This document shows, piece after piece, positions 26,301 to 34,705 of a stretch of 64,000 bases of DNA. Both the position numbers and the translations under genes were made by a program. Where the stretch lies: the NCBI GenBank assembly GCA_964412195.1, contig CAYPNP010000015.1, forward strand, positions 56,962 through 120,961, given 5' to 3'. The notes below the pieces were generated by a model. It searched no databases. It was not told the origin of the DNA and worked only from the letters and a program-made list of their open reading frames with translations. The DNA is from CAYPNP01 sp964412195 (GTDB lineage Bacteria > Acidobacteriota > JAAYUB01). The first letter of the stretch is position 1; each line of letters begins with the position of its first letter.

Positions 26301-26522
26301 TCATTTCTTGGATGCGCGGTGGGTGAGCACGAAGATCGCGCCGGCCACCATCATCACGGCGCCCCACCAGAGGTTTGGCCGCAGTCCGGCCAGGACGGTG
26401 GCCTGCGCCGGTGGGACCGCCAGCAGGTAGAGCCCGGCGGCCAGCACCACGGCGCCCATGGCCAGCAGCATCAGCCCCACGAACCACCAGATCGGTTTCA
26501 TTTTCGCTTCCGGATGCGTCAT
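26301..26522 (-). CDS. Small two-helix membrane protein
   Basis: This 73-aa hypothetical protein has two hydrophobic helices (about residues 12-33 and 48-67) and a basic tail (HRASKK). ATG 26522 has an AGGAGG-like site eight bases upstream; ATG 26501 is an in-frame alternative. It lies 28 bp downstream of the secreted-protein gene on the same strand, so it is probably co-transcribed. Function is unknown. Confidence 0.6.
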   Translation of the reverse strand: MTHPEAKMKPIWWFVGLMLLAMGAVVLAAGLYLLAVPPAQATVLAGLRPNLWWGAVMMVAGAIFVLTHRASKK

Positions 26523-26550
26523 CGCGTCGGCCCTCCTGTCCTGCCGGGGA

Positions 26551-28062
26551 TCAGTCGCTGCCGATCCCCAGGTAGCTGCCCAGCCGCTCGTTGTCGGCGG
26601 AGAGCAGGAATACGTTACCCACCACCCGGTCCTCGGCCTCCACGTGGATCCAGGCGATCTGAGCCGCGACGTCCGGGAAGATGACGGCGAGGTCCAGGTC
26701 GAGGGTGGCGGCCGTGCTCAGCACGTCCGTGTACGTCCCGAGCGCATCGCCGGCCGCGTCATACGCGGTGACGGTGACGTGGTTCGGGAAAGTGAAGATG
26801 CGGCTCAAATGCAGATGGGTCGAATAATCTGCCCCGGCCTTGATAACGGGGAAGTCCAGCCGCCGGTAGACCCGGTCGCAGGCCTCCAGCCCGTCGAAGC
26901 GGAAGGGGTTCTCGCGGGACAGCATCAGCTCGAAGCCGCTGATGGCGGAGTTGGACTTGACCCGGCCGGCCGCAGCCGCCGGCGTGGGCTCGACGCCGAA
27001 GAAGTTCCAGACCTCGCGGGTGAACTGCTGGTAGGGGCCCAGCTCCCAGGTGATTTCCCGGAGGGTGTTGCCGTAGCCGTCGAACAGCAGGCTGAGCACC
27101 TGGGCGGTCTGGCCGGTGAGGTTGCAGACGGTCATGCCGGTGTACCAGGTGTCGTTGTCAGGGATCTCGTTGTAGAAGATGTCGCCCACGGGGACGAAAC
27201 CGTCCTTGCCGGAATCCGGCGATTTCAGGATCGGCGCTTCGGTGGATTCCACCACGGCCGGCAGTCCGGCCACGCCGAAAGCATTCCATTTGCCGAAGAG
27301 TTCGAAGCCCAGCACCGGCAGGCTGGCGCCCACCCGGATCATGCGGATGGCGTTGGGATCGGGCACGCCGTCGAAGATCTGGTCCACCAGGCGGACGTAT
27401 TTGGCATCGGGAGGCACCGTCTCCGGGTGCTCGGCCAGCAGCGCGCCGTCTTCGGTGTACGCGCGGAGGATGACTTCGTTGGCGGCATCGTTCGGATTCA
27501 GCACGGTGATGCCGGTGTAGTAGGACTCGCTCGTCGAAGGAGTGATGTACACATAGGGGAAGACGATCTGCGTGGAGGGCAGGTCGAACAGGGGGACGAT
27601 GGACAGGGTCCTGTCGTCGCGGGTGCCGAACTCGACGGCCCCGCACAGCTCCGAGCTGCCGCTGACCCGCAGCCACAGGTCGCTGCCGGCGTAGGATTTG
27701 CCGAAGATGGCGTCGATGTCCGCCCGGTAAACCCCGCCCATCGGGAGCCCCGGCAGGGTGGTGGTGTCCAGTTTCACTCCGGTGCCGTCGAACAGCTCGA
27801 TCAGCACGGGAGTGATGGAAATGCCGCGGTTGAGCACGGTCAGCCTCGTCCACCAGTCGGGCGTGCTGGCCGCATGCGCGGCGTGGAGGACGAAGATATC
27901 TCGCGATTTCGAAGCGGTGTCGCTCCCGTGGGTTTGTCCGGTCCGAAGATCCGAACCCAGGACCGGTGGACAGGTGAGCAGGACGATGGCAATGAAAGCA
28001 AACTGCCATCGGGACAGCGTAGAGAGTCTGGCCATCGGGCGGAAAATACTCGTTTCTGACAT
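26551..28062 (-). CDS. Secreted beta-rich protein of unknown function
   Basis: This 503-aa protein has a signal peptide (about residues 19-37: FAFIAIVLLTCPPVLG). The rest looks beta-rich and contains internal similarity: blocks of the form WWTRLTVLNRG, YYTGITVLNPND and WYTGMTVCNLTG recur about every 130 residues, each followed by a phrase on function of the type LFDGxG. This suggests three or four tandem domains. I do not recognise the family. The start is ATG 28062, with AAGGAG eight bases upstream. It follows the sodium/solute symporter and may share its transcript. Confidence 0.65.
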   Translation of the reverse strand: MSETSIFRPMARLSTLSRWQFAFIAIVLLTCPPVLGSDLRTGQTHGSDTASKSRDIFVLHAAHAASTPDWWTRLTVLNRGISITPVLIELFDGTGVKLDTTTLPGLPMGGVYRADIDAIFGKSYAGSDLWLRVSGSSELCGAVEFGTRDDRTLSIVPLFDLPSTQIVFPYVYITPSTSESYYTGITVLNPNDAANEVILRAYTEDGALLAEHPETVPPDAKYVRLVDQIFDGVPDPNAIRMIRVGASLPVLGFELFGKWNAFGVAGLPAVVESTEAPILKSPDSGKDGFVPVGDIFYNEIPDNDTWYTGMTVCNLTGQTAQVLSLLFDGYGNTLREITWELGPYQQFTREVWNFFGVEPTPAAAAGRVKSNSAISGFELMLSRENPFRFDGLEACDRVYRRLDFPVIKAGADYSTHLHLSRIFTFPNHVTVTAYDAAGDALGTYTDVLSTAATLDLDLAVIFPDVAAQIAWIHVEAEDRVVGNVFLLSADNERLGSYLGIGSD

Positions 28063-28133
28063 GGCGTCCACTCCTTGCTCGGAATTGATCCGAAAGCACC
28101 TTATGGCATCCCCGAGAAACATGGACATCCGAA

Positions 28134-29798
28134 TCACCAGAAGTACAGGTCCAGCAGCACCAGAATGACCAGCGAGAGGGCGGCCCAGAACGCCGGCCGG
28201 CGGGTCCAGGGCACGGCCGCCTCGTCCGCCTTGGGCGTCAGGCCCATCACCAGGCCCCGCAGCTCCTCGTCCGGCTTCCGCTTGGTGAAGAGCGAGATGA
28301 CGATGGTCACCACGAAGCAGATCAGCCACGCCCACCAGGCCCGCCAGAAGTTGGCGGCCATGTCGCTGGCCACGCTGGAGATGGTCAGGGCGGTGGCGGG
28401 GATCCACTTGAACTTGACCGCCAGGAAGAGCGTCACCGACGAGCCCATGCCGGCGACCAGGCCCCAGAAGGCGCCGGCCGGGGTGATCCAGCGGACGAAC
28501 ATCCCCAGGAGCATGGTGGCGAAGAGCGGCGCGTTGACCCAGGAGAAGATCGCCTGCATGTAGTCCATGATGCTGGGGAAGCTCTTGGCCCAGTAGGCCG
28601 TGACCACGCTGACCAGGATTCCGGCGATGGTGGCGGCACGGCCCATCCAGAGCAGGTGCTGGGGCGAGGCCTTGCGGTTGAGGACCGAGTGGTAGATGTC
28701 GTAGGTCCAGACCGTGTTGAAGGCGCTGATGTTGCCCGCCTGCCCGGCCATGAAGCCGGCCAGCAGCGCCGTCACGCCGAGCCCCAGGAGCCCCGTGGGG
28801 TAGTAGCGCCCGATCAGCAGCGGCAAGGCGGAGTCGTAGTTGATCTGCCCCTTGTCCACGAGGAGCTGGAATCCGCTGCCGGGATCCTGGGTCAGGATCC
28901 AGGCGATCAGACCGGGGGTGATGACCAGGAACGGCACGGCCATCTTGAAGAAGGAGGCCAGCACCGGCGTCATCCGGGCGGTGCGCAGGTCCTTGGCGGA
29001 AAAGGCCCGCTGCACCACCAGGAAGTCGGTGGTCCAGTAGCCGAAGGAGAGCACGAAGCCCAGTCCCAGCACGATGCCGGCCCAGGAGATGAGCATGCCG
29101 TTGGCGGCCGGGTCGCCCGAGGTGGACCAGAGGGCGCTCATGGCCTTGGGCACGCGGCGGAAGACCGCGTCCACGCCGCCGATCTCGAGGATGCCGAAGA
29201 CCGACACCAGGAAGAGCCCGCCCCAGATCAGGAAAAACTGCATGATCTCGGTGAAGATGGCCGACAGCAGGCCGCTCAGCGTGACGTACAGCGCCACCGT
29301 CACCGCCGAGGCCCACATGCTCACGTCCCAGTTCCAGCCCAGGAAGGTGTGCAGCACCAGGGCCATGGCGTAGAGGTTGATGCCCGACACCAGCAGGGTC
29401 ATCACGGCGAAGGCGATGCCGTTGAGCACCCGGGTCTTCTCGTCGAAGCGCAGCTTGAGGTAGCCGGGCACCGACTTGATCCGGCTGCTGTAATAGAAGG
29501 GCATCATGTACAGGCCGAGGAAGAGCATGGCCGGGATGGCGCCGATCCAGTAGAAGTGGGCCACGAACATGCCGTACTTGAAGGTGTTGCCGGTCATGCC
29601 CAGCAGCTCGAGGGCGCCGAGGTTGGCCGAGAGGAAGGCCAGGCCGGCCACCCAGGCGCTCTGGCGCCGGCCGGCGAGGAAGAAGTCCTCCTCGCTTTTG
29701 GTGTAGCGCTTGAGGTAGAAGCCGATGCCGAGCACGAAGCCGAAGTACAGCGCGATGACCAGCCAGTCGAACACCGTCAGGCCGATGGTGGTGGGCAT
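28134..29798 (-). CDS. Sodium/solute symporter (SSS family)
   Basis: This 554-aa membrane protein has about 14 hydrophobic helices and SSS-family landmarks: FFLAGRRQSAWVAGLAFLSA near residue 38, the GYWTTDFLVVQRAFSAKD segment near 255 and GLGVTALLAGFMAGQAGNIS. Members use the Na+ gradient to take up sugars, amino acids or vitamins; this one is closest in pattern to the SglT-type sugar carriers, but the substrate is not certain. It starts at ATG 29798 behind a good promoter. Confidence 0.9.
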   Translation of the reverse strand: MPTTIGLTVFDWLVIALYFGFVLGIGFYLKRYTKSEEDFFLAGRRQSAWVAGLAFLSANLGALELLGMTGNTFKYGMFVAHFYWIGAIPAMLFLGLYMMPFYYSSRIKSVPGYLKLRFDEKTRVLNGIAFAVMTLLVSGINLYAMALVLHTFLGWNWDVSMWASAVTVALYVTLSGLLSAIFTEIMQFFLIWGGLFLVSVFGILEIGGVDAVFRRVPKAMSALWSTSGDPAANGMLISWAGIVLGLGFVLSFGYWTTDFLVVQRAFSAKDLRTARMTPVLASFFKMAVPFLVITPGLIAWILTQDPGSGFQLLVDKGQINYDSALPLLIGRYYPTGLLGLGVTALLAGFMAGQAGNISAFNTVWTYDIYHSVLNRKASPQHLLWMGRAATIAGILVSVVTAYWAKSFPSIMDYMQAIFSWVNAPLFATMLLGMFVRWITPAGAFWGLVAGMGSSVTLFLAVKFKWIPATALTISSVASDMAANFWRAWWAWLICFVVTIVISLFTKRKPDEELRGLVMGLTPKADEAAVPWTRRPAFWAALSLVILVLLDLYFW

Positions 29799-29825
29799 AG
29801 AGCCATCCTTGGATGAGTTGTGCTG

Positions 29826-29854
29826 ATTTTACCGGGAGGCAGGGGATTGCACAA
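29826..29854 (-). promoter_or_regulatory. Promoter of the symporter gene
   Basis: On the reverse strand TTGTGC (29849-29854), a 17-bp spacer and TAAAAT (29826-29831) lie 28 bp before the start codon. Confidence 0.6.
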
Positions 29855-29865
29855 GGGGAGAAGAA

Positions 29866-30040
29866 ATTGCGGATTGCGGATTTCGGATTGCGGATTCAAC
29901 CGATCGTGCTCGTGCTCGACGGATGACCGGTGACGGATGACCGATGACCGTTAAAACCGATCGTACTCGTCGATCGTAATCGTAATCGTAATCGAACCAA
30001 TCATTTACACGCCGAGACGCAGAGCCCGCAGAGGGGAAAC
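29866..30040. repeat. Mixed heptamer/hexamer repeat block
   Basis: In order there are GGATTGC heptads (29868-29898), TCGTGC hexads (29904-29920), GATGACC heptads (29922-29953), TCGTAA hexads (29962-29997) and CGCAGAGC words (30009-30034). This fills the gap between the symporter promoter and the cyclase gene. No ORF is seen. Confidence 0.85.
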
Positions 30041-30045
30041 CTTCC

Positions 30046-30867
30046 TTATTTGTTCTTGCCCGCCACCCGCGCGAACACCCGGGCCGGGGCTCCGGTCCCC
30101 TGGTCGATCATCATCGGGATCACGTACAGGGTCGCGCCCGTGTCCGGCAGCTGGTCGCAGCGGGCGATGTTCTCCAGCGCCAGCCGGTCCGCCCCGCAGA
30201 CGACTTGATGGACCTTGAAGTCCTTGGACTGGCCGCGGTCGATGCTGGGCGTGTCGATGGCGATGCCCCGGATGCCGCGCTCCTTGATCAGCCACGCCGC
30301 CGCCTCGGGCGAAAATCCCGGGAAATGGAGCTCTGCCACGGCCTCCAGGCCCGCCTTCTCCGTCCCCAGGACCTTCAACCGGTCCGGATAGTTCTGCGTA
30401 TCCACCCCGGTGTACATGACCACCCAGGCCCTGGCCGGGATCCGCCCGTGACGCTTCTCCCAGCCTTCGACGTCAGCCACCGACAGGAGGTAATCCGGAT
30501 CCTTGGCGCACTGGATCGTCACGTCCAGCCGCACGGCCGGGCCGATCCACTCCCCGATCGGGATTTGTTCCATGGTGCGGCCGCCCTTCGCGAAGTGGAC
30601 CGGCGCGTCGGCGTGGGTCCCGCCGTGCTCCGAGGCGGAAAAGTTGGCGCTCGAGTACCAGTAGCCTTTTTCCGTCATCCCGGCGGCCACCGAGATGTGG
30701 CGGAACGGGTCCGCGGTGGGCCAGTAGATGCTCTGCTCGTTGAACGGGTAAGTCATGTCCAGCCACTGTCCGCCCGATTCCTTAGCGGGGGCAGGACCGC
30801 CCGAACCGGCGAAGCACAGCACCGCCAGCAGCGACAGGATGCCGAGGGCACCGATCGTTCGCGCCAT
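30046..30867 (-). CDS. Exported cyclase-family (kynurenine formamidase-like) metal hydrolase
   Basis: This 273-aa protein belongs to the cyclase family. It carries the metal-binding motif HGGTHADAPVHF and the conserved GIRGIAIDTPSIDRG segment. Family members hydrolyse N-formylkynurenine or isatin, or related cyclic amides. A signal peptide (ARTIGALGILSLLAVLCFAG) exports it. I chose ATG 30867, with GGAGG six bases upstream. ATG 30888 overlaps the upstream stop by 4 bp and is a fair alternative adding seven residues. It lies downstream of the glycosidase-like gene in a two-gene operon. Confidence 0.82.
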   Translation of the reverse strand: MARTIGALGILSLLAVLCFAGSGGPAPAKESGGQWLDMTYPFNEQSIYWPTADPFRHISVAAGMTEKGYWYSSANFSASEHGGTHADAPVHFAKGGRTMEQIPIGEWIGPAVRLDVTIQCAKDPDYLLSVADVEGWEKRHGRIPARAWVVMYTGVDTQNYPDRLKVLGTEKAGLEAVAELHFPGFSPEAAAWLIKERGIRGIAIDTPSIDRGQSKDFKVHQVVCGADRLALENIARCDQLPDTGATLYVIPMMIDQGTGAPARVFARVAGKNK

Positions 30868-30884
30868 TTTCCACCTCCGTGGGG

Positions 30885-33800
30885 TCATTGCGGAGATTGT
30901 ACCACCTTCTCCAGCGTCAGCCGCACCACCGCCCGGCTGAACGGTTCGCCACCGGCGGGGAAGGGCACCCGCATCGTCACAAGACCCATCGGCTCGGATT
31001 TCTCCACCGCAGCGCCCTCGGCTGCCTTCACCGACTGGTCGAAGACCATGGCCTGGAAGGTCCCGGTGGTGCCGGACTTTCCCTCCAGCGTCACCTCGAG
31101 GACGGACCCGGCGAGCGATTCCCGGACGATCCGGTATCCCTGGGAGGTGTCGCCCGGCGCCGGCCTTGGCACGCAGGGGACCATGCCGGCGCCGCCGGAG
31201 TGCTCCAGCGCCAGTTCACGGACCCGCTGGTTCCCGAGATCCACCGGCACGGAGAGCAGCGGCGTGCCGGCCGCCGGCGCCTGGATGGGACGCCCGTCGA
31301 GTTGAAACGCATCGATCTTCATCCCCAGCGGCCTTTCCGGGCTCAGGAACACCCTGACCGGCGGACCCTCCCGCAGCGTGAGGCGGTAGACGGTCCGGGA
31401 CGGGGAGCGGGTGAACGCCAGGTCCAGCACCGACGTGCCGACCCGGAGGTTCTTGACGCGGGCCGTGTCCCAATGGAGCGGGAACTGGGGCGATAGCACC
31501 GCGACACCCTTGGTCGCGTCGGGCGCCCAGCCCACCATGCCGGCCAGCGCCGGGTGCAGGAAGTTGGTCTCGGACCAGCACTGGTGCGGGCAGACGCCCG
31601 ACGGCTTGTACGCGGTGCCGTTCATGACCTCCTCGACGAATCCCGCGGCCCAGTGGTTCTTGATCAGGAGGTTGTTCATCAGGTGGGTGAAGCCCTGCGC
31701 CGGTCGGCCGTAGCGGTACTCGGCCAGCGCCGTCCAGCCGGTGAAGAGCGGCCAGACGCTGCCGTAATGGTAGCCTTCCGGATTGAACAGGGGCGAGGCC
31801 GAACTGAGGATCCGCACTCCCCAATCGGTGGAGAAACCGTTGGCCGCGTACGCTTCCAGCACCGGCCGGGCCTTGTCGGGATCCAGCAAGCCGAAATGCA
31901 TGGCCACCGCCGGAAGGACTGTCGGTTCCGGGTTGAAGCTGCCGTCCCGGTTCTTCCCATAATGAAAGAACGGCGGGTCCGGATTCCAAAACTCGCCGTT
32001 CAGCTTGAGGCGGACGCCGGCCGCCGTCCGCCGGTAGAGGGCGGCCAGGTGGCGGTGCCCGGCGGCGTCGGCCAGTTCGCCGGCGCCCAGGAGGGCCTGC
32101 GCCCAGCACGCCGCCAGGTAGTGCTCGGTGTGGACGCCGAAGAGCTTGCCGCCCTCCACCCAGCCGTGGCCGACGTTCGTGTTCTCGATCAAGCCGTCGC
32201 CGTCGGTGTCGGTGGAGTACAGGAAATCCATGGCCTTCTTGATGTGCGGCCAGCTCCGCCGGATGAACGCGGCGTCGCCGGAGGCGCGCAGGTAGTCGGC
32301 GGCCAGGACCACGTAGAGCGGCGTGGCGTCGGCGGCGTCGTAGTGGACCACGCCGCTCGTGGTCAGCTCGTGAAAGATCTTCCCGCGCAGGTCCTGGAAC
32401 TGCTGCAGGAACTCCAGCTCCGCGCGGACCGCGGCGAAGTCGCCGCACAGGTCCAGCGCTAGGCCCGACCACGCGGCGTCGCGGCCGAAGTACCAGCCGT
32501 AGCCGGGCCGCCCGCTCACCGCCTGCCCGCCGTCCCAGCCCCGGTCGCTGGTGGAGAAGCCCGCCGTCAGCGCCGTGCCGAGGCCGGGCGTCTCGGTGAC
32601 GAACCGGTCCGCCCCGACCAGCGCCCACGGCCACAGCCGGTTGAACTCGGGGTCGGGGCTTTCGATCATCACGCTGTGTTCGAACAGGTCGCGGCAGTGC
32701 TTGGTCAGGATGTCGTAGGCCAGCCGGGGATCGCCCAGCAGGCGCCGGTAAGCGGCCAGCGCTTCGTCCCGTCCCCGGTCGGTCCCCGCCAGGCAGACGG
32801 TCAGGGGCTGTTCGGGCGTCAGAGCGTAGACAGCCGCCAGGCTGACGAGATTCTGCGTCGTGGACGTGCCCATCAGCCGCCCGTTGTGCCAGCCGAAGGC
32901 AAAGTAGGCGCCCGCGAGATTCTCCAGGGGGGTTCCGTCCGCGCCCAGGATGCCCCAGAAGTCGCCGCTGCGATCCCGCACGTGGAATGCCGCCAAGCCC
33001 TCGTCCCAGGCATACTGGACTCCGCCCAGGGCCTTTTCGTCGTAGGGCCACATCCAGCGCAGATCGCTCCGGCAGCTGACGAGCAGCGCCACCGGCCCGG
33101 AGAACCGGGCCTCGTAACGCACGACGGCTCCGGGCACGTCCAGGGAGGGAAAGAGGATCTCCCGCAGGTCGCCCGCCGGCGTGCAGTAGGTGCGGGTCAG
33201 CGACTCGGGCCGGATCTCCAGGGAGGCCGGGAACTCGTCGAGCCAGCGGACGGAATCGCCCAGGACCAGGCCCGCCCGGTAGTCCCGGAACACGCGGAAC
33301 GGGTGGATCCAGAATTCCTGGATGCCGCCCTTCTCCTTGCCCATGACCAGCGCGCGCCGGCCGGCCAGGTCGAAGAACTCGTCCGTGGAATTGCGGCGGA
33401 TGCAGGGGCCGGACTCCGGCAGGTCGGACCAGGCCGCCTGGCGCGCCGGGAACAGGGGAGGGGACTGGACCGTGAACGGTCCCGGCTTGCCTTCCGCCGG
33501 CTCCCAGAAGGAGACCCGCCCGGCGGCGGGCTTGCCGGCGAGATGGCCGAGGCAGTTGGCCAGGAGCCGCTCCAGGTTCAGGTGAAGGGGATTCTTCATG
33601 TGGAAATAGACGAAACCGCCCACGGCCAGCACGCGGCCGCCGCCGGCAGTCGGGTACTCCACCAGCAGCCGTCGGTCGGAGTGCAGGTTGACGTACGACT
33701 TTTCGATGCCGATCACCCGGCCCTTCGCCGGCCAGGCGTCGCCGAAGAATCCCGCCGTCGGCAGCTTCTGGTCGTGGTCGCCGTCCCAGAGGAACGTGCC

Positions 33801-34361
33801 GCCGAACAGCCCGTCGAAGACCGGGTGCCCGCGGAAGCCCTGCAGGCCCTTCTGGTCGAAGAGCCAGTCGTCCTTGATCTCCAGGGTGCGCAACTCCGGC
33901 GGCCGGGAGTCCAGTTGCAGGTCGGCGGCCAGCATCGCGGCGCAATCCGTCAGAAGGACCGAACCGCCCTTGTTGACGGCTGCCTTCAGCGCGTCCATCG
34001 CCGGTGGGCAGCGGCGCCAGCGGTCCAGAGCCGCCTCGTCGGGCAGGTGCACCCAGACGATGCCGGCGTCGGCCGCCTGCTGAGCCTCCTGGCTTACGCC
34101 ACCGGATTCGGCGGGGAATTCCACCGTCACGGCGCGGTAGCCCGGCACTGAGGCCAGCCAGTGGACGGCCGCGCGATCCTCGCCGGAGAGCGGACCCGCG
34201 GCCAGGTAGGCGACGGCGGAGCGGTCCGTTCCAGCGGCCGGTGGGACCGCGTGGAGGGTAGTTGGGAAAAAGGCCGAGAGCAGAACCGCTGCAGCCAGCG
34301 CGGGGAGCGCACGAAGCAGGCGGCGGCGGGACAAAGCGGCAGGGGATGCGGCTGGTTTCAT
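30885..34361 (-). CDS. Large exported glycosidase-like protein with ThuA/GATase-like N-terminus
   Basis: This 1158-aa protein starts with a Tat-like signal (SRRRLLRALPALAAAVLL). Residues about 45-290 look like a glutamine-amidotransferase/ThuA-like fold (GGSVLLTDCAAMLA, GGGRVLAVGGFVYF). From about 580 to 1020 there is an (alpha/alpha)6-barrel glycosidase pattern: WYFGRDAAWSGLALDL, DTDGDGLIENTNVGHGW, EHYLAACWAQALL. That resembles glycogen-debranching-enzyme C-domains and GH63/GH15-like enzymes. A beta domain ends the protein. Substrate and activity are unproven. ATG 34361 is preceded by GGAGG. The frame stays open beyond ATG 34361, but only through repeat sequence. Confidence 0.65.
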   Translation of the reverse strand: MKPAASPAALSRRRLLRALPALAAAVLLSAFFPTTLHAVPPAAGTDRSAVAYLAAGPLSGEDRAAVHWLASVPGYRAVTVEFPAESGGVSQEAQQAADAGIVWVHLPDEAALDRWRRCPPAMDALKAAVNKGGSVLLTDCAAMLAADLQLDSRPPELRTLEIKDDWLFDQKGLQGFRGHPVFDGLFGGTFLWDGDHDQKLPTAGFFGDAWPAKGRVIGIEKSYVNLHSDRRLLVEYPTAGGGRVLAVGGFVYFHMKNPLHLNLERLLANCLGHLAGKPAAGRVSFWEPAEGKPGPFTVQSPPLFPARQAAWSDLPESGPCIRRNSTDEFFDLAGRRALVMGKEKGGIQEFWIHPFRVFRDYRAGLVLGDSVRWLDEFPASLEIRPESLTRTYCTPAGDLREILFPSLDVPGAVVRYEARFSGPVALLVSCRSDLRWMWPYDEKALGGVQYAWDEGLAAFHVRDRSGDFWGILGADGTPLENLAGAYFAFGWHNGRLMGTSTTQNLVSLAAVYALTPEQPLTVCLAGTDRGRDEALAAYRRLLGDPRLAYDILTKHCRDLFEHSVMIESPDPEFNRLWPWALVGADRFVTETPGLGTALTAGFSTSDRGWDGGQAVSGRPGYGWYFGRDAAWSGLALDLCGDFAAVRAELEFLQQFQDLRGKIFHELTTSGVVHYDAADATPLYVVLAADYLRASGDAAFIRRSWPHIKKAMDFLYSTDTDGDGLIENTNVGHGWVEGGKLFGVHTEHYLAACWAQALLGAGELADAAGHRHLAALYRRTAAGVRLKLNGEFWNPDPPFFHYGKNRDGSFNPEPTVLPAVAMHFGLLDPDKARPVLEAYAANGFSTDWGVRILSSASPLFNPEGYHYGSVWPLFTGWTALAEYRYGRPAQGFTHLMNNLLIKNHWAAGFVEEVMNGTAYKPSGVCPHQCWSETNFLHPALAGMVGWAPDATKGVAVLSPQFPLHWDTARVKNLRVGTSVLDLAFTRSPSRTVYRLTLREGPPVRVFLSPERPLGMKIDAFQLDGRPIQAPAAGTPLLSVPVDLGNQRVRELALEHSGGAGMVPCVPRPAPGDTSQGYRIVRESLAGSVLEVTLEGKSGTTGTFQAMVFDQSVKAAEGAAVEKSEPMGLVTMRVPFPAGGEPFSRAVVRLTLEKVVQSPQ

Positions 34362-34495
34362 GGCGGCCTCCGGGAGGTGGTGCGCTGATTGTAACAGAGC
34401 GGACTTGGTTGTGCCACGGATCAGGAGGGACGGAAAGCGTGCGGACGGGGGCGTCCGCGCTCCAAGCTCTGCGGCTTCCTCGCCTCTGCGCGAAT

Positions 34496-34672
34496 TCCTG
34501 ATTCGATTACGATTACGATTACGATCGACGAGTATGATCGGTCCGGAAATGAGACGGACCATGGGCTGTCGTCCATGGTCCGTCGTCTATGGTCCATCGT
34601 CTATGGTCAGGCGGTGACCGTTCAACCGTCGAGCACGATGACGAGCACGAGCACGAGAAGCTGCGGCGGGAT
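34496..34672. repeat. Hexamer and GGTCCAT heptamer repeat block
   Basis: ATTACG hexads (34500-34526), GGTCCAT/CGTCTAT heptads (34556-34606), a GGTGACCGTTCAACC stretch, and GAGCACGATGAC hexads (34633-34660) follow one another in the 344-bp gap between the glycosidase-like and CoA-transferase genes. No ORF is seen in the gap. Confidence 0.85.
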
Positions 34673-34705
34673 TCTATTTTTGAGTAAGCACTAGCACGAA
34701 CGGGA

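Noticed and set aside
34382..34420. Sigma54-type promoter before the glycosidase-like gene
   Set aside because: TGGCAC is present on the reverse strand, but the -12 element does not match.
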